This document shows, in pieces, positions 15,081-20,491 of a DNA stretch of 20,491 nt (the stretch's first letter is position 1; each line of letters opens with the position of its first letter). Position numbers and translations under genes: made by a program. This DNA is from Gemmatimonadota bacterium (GTDB lineage Bacteria > Latescibacterota > UBA2968 > UBA8231). Where the stretch lies: NCBI GenBank assembly GCA_002712305.1, contig PATE01000146.1, positions 1-20,491 on the forward strand, read 5' to 3'. Below the pieces are notes generated by a model, which saw only the letters and a program-made list of their open reading frames with translations, did not search any database and was not told the DNA's origin.

Positions 15081-15092
15081 ATGGTTTACCAT
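15081..15092. promoter_or_regulatory. Inverted repeat upstream of PhyH copy 2
   Basis: ATGGTTTACCAT consists of 5-base inverted arms (ATGGT, ACCAT) around TT. It lies 57 bases before the dioxygenase start, in a more AT-rich patch that also holds a second ATGGT at 15065. It could be an operator. Evidence is limited to the symmetry and position. Confidence 0.2.
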
Positions 15093-15148
15093 TTACCGCA
15101 GCTTGATGGACTCAGCCAGGATTGGAATCAAGAGAGGAACCAGCGCGC

Positions 15149-16066
15149 ATGACAGACAACGAGCCCTTCGTCGTCGACAAGAATCTGGGGAAGAAGCTAC
15201 AGCTCGGCCCAGATGATCTGCCCAAGACCAATGCAGACGGCGAGCCTGTCGTCGAATTGACACAAGAGCAGAAATATCTGTTCGACGCACGTGGCTGGCT
15301 GCTGGTGCCGGGCGCGATCGATCCGGACGAAGTCGAAGCGATGAGGCAACACGCAGAAGCCGTAAGAGATGAGCCTGAATCACTGCCCGAGCACGAGCGA
15401 AACTACATCTCGGGTCCCCTCGGCAAACTCACCGATCATCCAGTCGTCGTTGGTTTCCTCAATGAGTTTCTCAACCACCCCCATCTATCGAGCCCCTATT
15501 GCTATGGCTTCCGCATGGAAAGTTCCGGTCTCCGGTCGCCGTCCGCAGAGCCCGACAAACAGGGCAAGTTCAGCCCCCACAACGGCAGTGGCTTCTTTCG
15601 CTTCGCCGTCGACTCTCACCACTACCAGTGCGTCCCCGGCAAGGCCTTCAGCGGTCTGACGCGCGTCGTGTGGGAGTTGGCCCCCGTGAAGCACATGCAG
15701 GGCGGCACCCTTCTGGCGACGGGCAGTCACAAGGCCGCCTATACCGCCCCGGAGTCGATCCAGGATCCGCAATCTGAAGTGTGGGATACGTACGCATGCC
15801 CTGCGGGTTCTGTGCTGTTCTTCACCGAAGCGCTCGCACACAGCACCTGTCCATGGACGAACACCGAGAATGCACGTGTTGGAATCTTCAACCTGTACAA
15901 CAGTGTCGGTTCCAGTTGGGGTGACTGGCAACCACCGGAAGCATTGATCGAGAAAATGCCCCCGAAACGACAGACCTTGTTTCGCGGCGTGCATTGCGCG
16001 AACAACGTTCCCGGATTCCGCTACGGCGGACAGAACCAGGCAGACCGACCAAGAGCTGAAGTGTAG
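15149..16066 (+). CDS. Phytanoyl-CoA dioxygenase (PhyH) family protein, copy 2, divergent
   Basis: A 305-residue member of the PhyH superfamily. The ATG at 15149 has AGAGGA 10 bases upstream. The fold is indicated by LFDARGWLLVPGAIDPDEVEAMR near residue 45, RVVWELAPVKHMQGGTLLATGSHKA (172-196), and the distal block EALAHSTCPWTNTENARVGIFNLYN with H231 and R243. The usual proximal HxD motif is not obvious. H144 in SPHNGSG, or the HH in VDSHHYQ, may supply the ligand. This looks like a separate subfamily in which the first metal-binding block has changed, so iron-dependent activity is probable but not certain. It is not closely similar to the other two copies in this window. It lies between a GNAT remnant and an intact GNAT gene (convergent, 8-base gap). 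Confidence 0.85.
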   Translation: MTDNEPFVVDKNLGKKLQLGPDDLPKTNADGEPVVELTQEQKYLFDARGWLLVPGAIDPDEVEAMRQHAEAVRDEPESLPEHERNYISGPLGKLTDHPVVVGFLNEFLNHPHLSSPYCYGFRMESSGLRSPSAEPDKQGKFSPHNGSGFFRFAVDSHHYQCVPGKAFSGLTRVVWELAPVKHMQGGTLLATGSHKAAYTAPESIQDPQSEVWDTYACPAGSVLFFTEALAHSTCPWTNTENARVGIFNLYNSVGSSWGDWQPPEALIEKMPPKRQTLFRGVHCANNVPGFRYGGQNQADRPRAEV

Positions 16067-16074
16067 ACGAAGGA

Positions 16075-16890
16075 TCACTTCTTCTTCGGGGTAAGAACCA
16101 TCATCGTGCCCACCTCAGAGTAGCCCACGACAGGGTAGAGCTTGGCGCCAGCATGACTGGCCAACAGCGACGCCTGCCGCGCACCACCTTTGCGATCGTC
16201 GCGCAGCATCTTGGCCAGCAGGGCGCGGGCGATGCCCTGGCGCCGACACTCGGGTTGCACGTACATCCCGCCACAGTACGTCGCCTTGTCGGCAACCACA
16301 CTGTTCACCCAGCCCACGATGTCGTCTTTCACAAGAGCCACATAGACACGCATGGGCGGGTCTTCGGCATCGACGTGCTCGGGCAGGATCTGGCGACGGG
16401 CCGCCGTCTTGGCGAGACGTTCGGCCATTTCCATGGTGGTCACTCGCTTCAGGGTCACCGGCGAAACCACGCGGGGAATCCTCGACAGGGAGTGGATCAT
16501 GAAAAACTCTGTGTGATTGAGACGGTAGCCGAGGTCCTTGTAGGTGTCACGTATCAGGTCCGCATCGTCATCAGGGCCATGAATGGGGCACAGACAGTAG
16601 TGACCACGTGCGTGTTTGCGGGCCACGGCATGAACGTCGGTTGGATCCATGCGGTGGGAGATGAACTCTTCACGTCGCTCACCACCCTTCTTTCGGGGTT
16701 CGTCATACATGCGCCACAGCCCATCCACTTTCTCAAACAGATAGGGATGGGTGAAACTGCGCTGGAAGCCGTATCCACGAACGACGGTCTCGATAGCGAG
16801 ATCGATCTCGCGTTGCGTGACCTGCTTGCCACGGCTTTCCTCCTTCAGGTGGCCCGTCGAGGCGGGAAGACGAACCCACTTGCTGGACAT
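16075..16890 (-). CDS. GNAT-family N-acetyltransferase with an N-terminal extension
   Basis: A protein of about 271 residues. The C-terminal ~125 residues are a GNAT domain, with the acetyl-CoA-binding motif RRQGIARALLAKML (R216-Q217-G218 onwards), preceded by GGMYVQPE and followed by LASHAGAKLYPVVGYSEVGTMMV. The first ~140 residues (KWVRLPASTGHLKEES, YGFQRSFTHPYLFEKVDGLWRMYDEP, HYCLCPIHGPDDDADLI) form an extension with a Cys/His cluster near residues 97-104. I cannot name that extension; metal binding is possible. The ATG at 16890 is chosen because coherent family-like sequence starts there, although the frame is open to 17139. No ribosome binding site is evident; instead an inverted repeat sits directly upstream. 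The acetyl acceptor is unknown. The gene faces PhyH copy 2. Confidence 0.85.
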   Translation of the reverse strand: MSSKWVRLPASTGHLKEESRGKQVTQREIDLAIETVVRGYGFQRSFTHPYLFEKVDGLWRMYDEPRKKGGERREEFISHRMDPTDVHAVARKHARGHYCLCPIHGPDDDADLIRDTYKDLGYRLNHTEFFMIHSLSRIPRVVSPVTLKRVTTMEMAERLAKTAARRQILPEHVDAEDPPMRVYVALVKDDIVGWVNSVVADKATYCGGMYVQPECRRQGIARALLAKMLRDDRKGGARQASLLASHAGAKLYPVVGYSEVGTMMVLTPKKK

Positions 16891-16973
16891 CGGTGTCGTT
16901 GCTATTGGAGACACGACACGAGGGATGTCATACCATACGCAATGCAGAATCGTTTGAATCTCGTTCACGCGTG
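16891..16973 (-). pseudogene. Possible internal remnant of a GNAT paralogue fused upstream of the GNAT start
   Basis: In the same frame as the GNAT gene, just upstream of its ATG, the minus strand encodes RVN, then 12 residues, then IPRVVSP. The GNAT protein itself contains RLN, 12 residues and IPRVVSP (near residue 138-144) with identical spacing. Over the seven shared codons, the two DNA copies differ only at third positions. This is the pattern expected of diverged coding copies. I read it as a leftover of a second GNAT copy, or else an N-terminal extension with an internal repeat. Confidence 0.35.
16893..16919. repeat. 7-base inverted repeat directly upstream of the GNAT start
   Basis: GTGTCGT (16893-16899) and ACGACAC (16913-16919) are exact inverted copies with a 13-base loop. 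On the GNAT mRNA this hairpin would end 2 bases before the start codon and cover the ribosome-binding region. It may limit translation, or act as an operator in the divergent gap with the NHL gene. It overlaps the suspected coding remnant, so it may be incidental. Confidence 0.3.
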
Positions 16974-17006
16974 CATCGGAATCATTCACTCGAGTGCAGA
17001 GGCCAA

Positions 17007-17855
17007 ATGGCGGATGCTTATCGTTATCGTCCCGTCGAAGGATGGGGATTTTCTTCTGGCGGCCAGCCGATGGGAGGCGTCGTTCCGGACGCAGCCATCG
17101 ATTCGAAGGACCACGTTTATCTGACACGCCGCGATCCACCGGCCATCCTCGTCTACGATCGGGAGGGCAGGTTCCTCAGCACCCTGGGAGAGGGGATCAT
17201 CAGCAATCCGCACAACATCTGGATCGATCCATCGGACCGCCTCTTCTGCGCCGATGTCGACGATCACACAATTCGGATCTTCGATACATCAGGAGAGCTT
17301 CTGCACACGTGGGGCACGCCGAACAGGGTGGGCGCTTCGGATCACCCCTTCAACATGCCCACCAAAGCGATGGCCTCGGCCACAGGAGAGGTCTTTGTCT
17401 CCGACGGGTATGGTCAGCATCGTGTTCACCGTTTCAGCGCTGATGGCGAACTCGAACTCTCCTGGGGTGAAGAGGGAACCGGTCCAGGCCAGTTCGCTCT
17501 CCCGCATGATGTGTGCATCGACTCTCGCAATCGGGTGCTCGTCTCGGATCGGACGAACAACCGCATCCAGATATTCGACCGGGACGGCCGTTTTCTTGAG
17601 CAGTGGACGGACATCATGGCGCCGAACAACATCCACATCGATGAGAGCGAGATCGTGTACGTCGCCGAGGCGCCGCAGCGTGTGAGCATGTTCAATCTCG
17701 ACGGCCAACTGGTGGCGCGGTGGGGGGAGGAAGGGGAAGGCCCCGGTCAGTTCATCGATCCCGTCCACGGAATCAGCGTCGACTCGAGAGGGGACATCTA
17801 CGTGACGGAGGTGCCCCATCACGCAGACCGTGTACAGAAATTCACGCGCACCTGA
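17007..17855 (+). CDS. NHL-repeat beta-propeller protein
   Basis: A 282-residue protein built from NHL repeats, which fold as a beta-propeller. Successive blades show DAAIDSKDHVYLTRRDPPAILVYDREGRFL, NIWIDPSDRLFCADVDDHTIRIFDTSGELL, KAMASATGEVFVSDGYGQHRVHRFSADGEL and DVCIDSRNRVLVSDRTNNRIQIFDRDGRFL. The later blades contain HIDESEIVYVAEAPQRV and GISVDSRGDIYVTEV. GEEGTGPGQF and GEEGEGPGQF precede two blades. There is no signal peptide with the chosen start (ATG 17007, AGAGG 4 bases upstream); the frame is open to 16893 but that extension is not family-like. The family includes peptidyl-alpha-hydroxyglycine lyase-like enzymes and ligand-binding propellers. Which role applies here cannot be decided. 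Confidence 0.88.
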   Translation: MADAYRYRPVEGWGFSSGGQPMGGVVPDAAIDSKDHVYLTRRDPPAILVYDREGRFLSTLGEGIISNPHNIWIDPSDRLFCADVDDHTIRIFDTSGELLHTWGTPNRVGASDHPFNMPTKAMASATGEVFVSDGYGQHRVHRFSADGELELSWGEEGTGPGQFALPHDVCIDSRNRVLVSDRTNNRIQIFDRDGRFLEQWTDIMAPNNIHIDESEIVYVAEAPQRVSMFNLDGQLVARWGEEGEGPGQFIDPVHGISVDSRGDIYVTEVPHHADRVQKFTRT

Positions 17856-17958
17856 TACCGGGCCATTGCCTCGGTTGGCCCTGCTGTGCGGTGTGGTCAT
17901 AGATTCCGGCACTCGCAGCTTGAGGGACAAGCCCTGAGGCACCATGGCAGGAGGAGAG

Positions 17959-18009
17959 ATGGACGTGAACGTCGTGAATGCACCCCAGACTTTCGGACAG
18001 ATCCTATGA
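17959..18009 (+). CDS. Possible 16-residue leader peptide coupled to PhyH copy 3
   Basis: AGGAGGAGAG (17949-17958) precedes an ATG that opens a 16-codon frame, MDVNVVNAPQTFGQIL. Its TGA overlaps the dioxygenase ATG (ATGA at 18006-18009). The dioxygenase start itself has no comparable ribosome binding site. This arrangement suggests that ribosomes load at the leader and restart on the dioxygenase. I see no run of regulatory codons, so attenuation is not indicated. An in-frame ATG at 17944 would make it 21 residues, but the strong Shine-Dalgarno favours 17959. Confidence 0.45.
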   Translation: MDVNVVNAPQTFGQIL

Positions 18010-18953
18010 CCGGTATGCTGCTGTCACCGTCACAGCTGGATGAGTTCAAGGCCGAGGGAGCGCTTCAGATACGGGGTTTGATTCCTGCCGACGTAATCGA
18101 TGACTGGCAGGACCAATTGCGCGCCGTTTGCACCGGCGGAGTCGATCTCGACAAGCCGAGTACCTGGCCCGCTGGACGCTACGCACCAGAAGGTGGTTGG
18201 CCCGAGCTCAATCCAAATCAGTACGACGTGCTCAATCTGCAGTCCATCGTCGAACAGATCGGCGGTGGCGCCTTCGCGTCATCGCACCCAGCAGGTCACC
18301 CATGGTCGCCGCAGGTGCCCATGACCCGCGTAATCCTGCCGAGCGAGCCTGGCACCGAATGGACCGCCCCTCTTGATGGGCATCTCGATGGGTATGCCAC
18401 CGGTTGGGGTGGTGGCTTCATGGTGTTTTTCGCGGTCCTGCTTTGGGACGTCAGCAGTCCGACCGGCGGGGGGACCGCCTACTGGCCGCGGTCCCATCTT
18501 GCGAATCACCGACACTTCTTGAAGCATCCCGACCAGTTTGATGGGTCCTACCTCTTCACCGAGCCTGTGAAAAGCGGTGGACATCGAGCCCTGTTGGACG
18601 ATGACCCCAGCGTGGGGGACGTGGTCTGCATGACCGGGAACGCCGGGGATGCGATCATGGTCCACGGCCTCACGACACACATTGGATCGGTGAATGCGGC
18701 GGGATCTCAGCAGCCTCGCGTGGCACAGTTCGCCCGATTCTCTCACCGGGAAATGAGGGAGCAGGCACCGATGGTCATGTTCCCCGACAAGGACGGGACG
18801 CCGTGGAAACCACCACCGGGAACCCAAGACGACGACAATCAGGGGACCGGTTTTCTGCCACTCGGGCATCCGGGGCGCGATCTGATACGCTATGACGTTT
18901 CCGAGAATCTCTGGAAATACTGGTCCGACGCGCTCAACACCGAGCGGCCCTGA
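18006..18953 (+). CDS. Phytanoyl-CoA dioxygenase (PhyH) family protein, copy 3
   Basis: A 315-residue PhyH-superfamily oxygenase. The N terminus LSPSQLDEFKAEGALQIRGLIPADVID is the typical first helix-strand unit. The proximal iron motif is HLD (H126, D128 in PLDGHLDGY). GGGTAYWPRSH (154-164) is the usual turn, the distal ligand is probably H225 in HGLTTHIGS, and R238 in QPRVAQFARF should bind 2-oxoglutarate. All ligands are present, so it is probably active; the substrate is unknown. The start at 18006 overlaps the end of a short leader ORF. The frame is open back to 17886, but that part is Arg-rich and not family-like. An alternative ATG is at 18015. The NHL gene is 150 bases upstream, so they may be co-transcribed. 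Confidence 0.88.
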   Translation: MTGMLLSPSQLDEFKAEGALQIRGLIPADVIDDWQDQLRAVCTGGVDLDKPSTWPAGRYAPEGGWPELNPNQYDVLNLQSIVEQIGGGAFASSHPAGHPWSPQVPMTRVILPSEPGTEWTAPLDGHLDGYATGWGGGFMVFFAVLLWDVSSPTGGGTAYWPRSHLANHRHFLKHPDQFDGSYLFTEPVKSGGHRALLDDDPSVGDVVCMTGNAGDAIMVHGLTTHIGSVNAAGSQQPRVAQFARFSHREMREQAPMVMFPDKDGTPWKPPPGTQDDDNQGTGFLPLGHPGRDLIRYDVSENLWKYWSDALNTERP

Positions 18954-19017
18954 GCGTGTCCGAACCTGTTTCGCGATCGCTTTGTAGCGAGCCCCGAGTT
19001 TCATCAAGGACAACGTC

Positions 19018-19971
19018 ATGAGCCAGTTGCATCCCGAAATGCGCAAAATCATCGATCTCGTCGACGCCGATCTGCGTGAGCGCGGGTGGGCCGATCTACA
19101 CTCGGCGGGCGCCGAAGCGGCGCGGGAGTTTCTTGAAAGCTGGGTGCCGCCGGAACAGGATCGACCACCGATCTATCAGACCGAAGACCGACCGGTGCCG
19201 GGTCCAGCGGGAGATATTCCGGTGCGCATCTTCCGCCCACGCGAGACGTCAGAAACCATGCCCGTGCTCGTGTGGTATCACGGTGGTGGCTGGGTTCTGG
19301 GAAGTCTTGACCTGTCCGAGGTGAACTGCAGGCAACTGGCCAATGATGCGGACTGTGTCGTGGTCTCCGTCGACTACCGCCTGGCGCCGGAGCATCCCTT
19401 TCCTGCAGCCATCGAAGACTGCCTGGCAGCCACAGCCTGGATTCACGCCCATGCCGACGAGTTGCGTGTAGATCCTCAACGGATCGCTGTCGCCGGTGAC
19501 AGCGCCGGTGGCAATCTGGCAGCGTGTGTGGCGTACAGCGCCAAGGCGCTTGGATTGCCTCTCGTGCTGCAGTTGTTGGTCTATCCCGTCATAGACGCTG
19601 ATTTCGAGCGCCCCTCCTACGTCGACAATGCCGAAGGTTTCTTGCTGACGCGCGAGGCGATGCGCTTCTACTGGGATGCCTATGTACCGAACCTCACCCA
19701 ACGCACGGATCCGCGTGTCGCACCCATCCACGCCAGCGACCTGTCTGGTGTGGCCCCCGCATGGATCATCACGGCCGAGCTGGATCCATTACGTGATGAA
19801 GCCGAAGCCTACGGTGAGGCATTGAGGTTGGCTGGCGTCACCTCGACGACCCGTCGCTACGACGGCATGATTCACGCCTTCTTCAACATGGCTACCCAAG
19901 AGCCCGTCGATGCCGTTACCGAGGGGACTCGCGCCGCCACCGCCGCTTTGCGAGAGGCTTTCGAGAACTAA
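19018..19971 (+). CDS. Alpha/beta hydrolase, hormone-sensitive-lipase-type esterase
   Basis: A 317-residue esterase or lipase of the HSL (Aes-like) family, which cleaves short-chain carboxyl esters. The oxyanion-hole motif is YHGGGW (H88-G91). The nucleophile is S162 in GDSAGGNLAA, the acid is D256 in TAELDPLRDEAE, and the base is H286 in DGMIHAFF. SVDYRLAPEHPFPAAIEDC (117-135) is a further family block. The cap helices lie before residue 60. The length is normal. AAGGA lies 7 bases before the ATG. No signal peptide is seen, so it should be cytoplasmic. It follows PhyH copy 3 by 64 bases and could share its transcript. Confidence 0.94.
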   Translation: MSQLHPEMRKIIDLVDADLRERGWADLHSAGAEAAREFLESWVPPEQDRPPIYQTEDRPVPGPAGDIPVRIFRPRETSETMPVLVWYHGGGWVLGSLDLSEVNCRQLANDADCVVVSVDYRLAPEHPFPAAIEDCLAATAWIHAHADELRVDPQRIAVAGDSAGGNLAACVAYSAKALGLPLVLQLLVYPVIDADFERPSYVDNAEGFLLTREAMRFYWDAYVPNLTQRTDPRVAPIHASDLSGVAPAWIITAELDPLRDEAEAYGEALRLAGVTSTTRRYDGMIHAFFNMATQEPVDAVTEGTRAATAALREAFEN

Positions 19972-20073
19972 CCTTCTGGGGGTTCCAAACCTCAGCGGGA
20001 TTGCGCTACATTCTCATTCTATAGCTACCTGCGCGACGATCTCTCTGCTGCTTCCCAATGCGGAGCCTGTCCG

Positions 20074-20491
20074 ATGAAGAAGATTCTCGTTGCTGTCGAT
20101 TTCTCTGACGCCTCCATCACCGCCGTGCGCCAGGCTCTGGTCCTGGCTGAAGCTCTTGACTCGGTGGTGACTCTCCTCCACGTACTGCACGTGCCCGCCG
20201 AAGATCCGGGATTCTACTCATCTCGAAAGCTTGGCAAGAAGCTGTTTCGAAACATTGAAGAGGCAGCGACGGGGATGATGGCCGAATTCGTGGGTAAACA
20301 CACGAAAAAGGCGAAGGCGAAAGTACAAACACAGATCCTGCCGGGTCTCCCTGGGGACGAGATTGTGCGTCAGGCCCGCAAGCTGAAGGCGGACCTCGTC
20401 GTGATCGGCACCCGCGGCTATTCCGGTCTCAAGCGGTTTCTTCTCGGTTCGGTTGCCGAGCACGTCATCCCACGACGTGCTGCGTCGTGGG
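20074..20491 (+). CDS. Universal stress protein (UspA family), partial at window end
   Basis: The frame runs from an ATG with GGAG 8 bases upstream to the edge of the window, giving 139 residues. It begins MKKILVAVDFSDAS, the usual first beta-strand and loop. It ends in the nucleotide-binding signature ADLVVIGTRGYSGLKRFLLGSVAEHVI, which fits the G-2x-G-9x-G-S/T pattern of ATP-binding family members. A Lys-rich stretch (KHTKKAKAKV) lies in the middle. The last residues read PRRAASW rather than the usual RRAPCPVL, within a perfect inverted repeat at the extreme end. That may be a contig-end artefact. The family acts in stress survival by binding ATP or other nucleotides in the cytoplasm. Confidence 0.88.
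   Translation, partial: MKKILVAVDFSDASITAVRQALVLAEALDSVVTLLHVLHVPAEDPGFYSSRKLGKKLFRNIEEAATGMMAEFVGKHTKKAKAKVQTQILPGLPGDEIVRQARKLKADLVVIGTRGYSGLKRFLLGSVAEHVIPRRAASW
20469..20491. repeat. 9-base perfect inverted repeat at the window end
   Basis: CCCACGACG (20469-20477) and CGTCGTGGG (20483-20491) pair perfectly around TGCTG. The repeat lies inside the universal stress protein frame, where the family would normally continue with a different sequence. It ends exactly at the last base. A fold-back assembly artefact is as likely as a biological hairpin. Confidence 0.5.

Noticed and set aside
16153-17124. Plus-strand open frame of 323 codons over the GNAT gene
   Set aside because: The minus-strand frame has clear GNAT motifs and the plus-strand translation has none.
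17863-17884. GGGCC/GGCCC inverted repeat after the NHL gene as a terminator
   Set aside because: The stem is five pairs with a 12-base loop and no T-run; it could not be called an intrinsic terminator.
20001-20025. TTGCGC and TATAGC as a promoter for the universal stress protein
   Set aside because: The spacing of 13 bases is too short for a usual sigma-70 promoter.

Overview
The window looks like part of a G+C-rich genome from an uncultured, environmental or host-associated bacterium. I infer a member or relative of the FCB group, in the style of Latescibacterota or Poribacteria. The grounds are a C-terminal FlgD-like/Por-type tail with an NPFN motif on a secreted protein, three phytanoyl-CoA-dioxygenase-like (PhyH) genes in 20 kb, a ceramidase-like hydrolase, an NHL-repeat protein and an ADP-ribosylglycohydrolase-family protein. 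I saw no rRNA, tRNA, CRISPR array, insertion sequence or phage gene. The taxonomy is inference; no marker gene is present.

Layout. 93-2602 (+): a GH20 beta-N-acetylhexosaminidase, then a secreted protein with a Por-like tail that is split by a -1 frameshift at a six-G run. 2712-3793 (+): a 91-residue unknown protein overlapping the start of PhyH copy 1. 3794-4157 holds only an orphan C-terminal fragment of a histidine kinase. 4158-6443 (-): an ECF sigma factor and a long ankyrin-repeat protein in one frame, separated by a single TAG; read through, they form one 761-residue sigma-ankyrin fusion. 6594-11512 (+): a probable operon of a ceramidase-like hydrolase, a family 5 solute-binding protein and two DppB/DppC-type permeases, with no ATPase gene. 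11576-12643 (-): a divergent M19 dipeptidase-like protein lacking most metal ligands. 12838-14979 (+): an ADP-ribosylglycohydrolase-family enzyme with a C-terminal LamG/DUF1080-like module. 15149-16066 (+): PhyH copy 2. 16075-16890 (-): a GNAT acetyltransferase, with apparent paralogue remnants on both sides. 17007-18953 (+): an NHL beta-propeller protein, a 16-codon leader ORF and PhyH copy 3. 19018-19971 (+): an HSL-type esterase. 20074 to the end (+): the start of a universal stress protein.

How it fits together. The content suggests use of external glycans, lipids and peptides: hexosaminidase, ceramidase-like hydrolase, peptide-type importer, esterase and oxygenases. The most unusual item is the sigma factor fused in frame to ankyrin repeats and interrupted by one amber codon. 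Several genes are broken or reduced to remnants (frameshift, amber, kinase tail, two GNAT pieces). This points to gene decay, to assembly errors, or in the sigma-ankyrin case possibly to conditional readthrough or restart.
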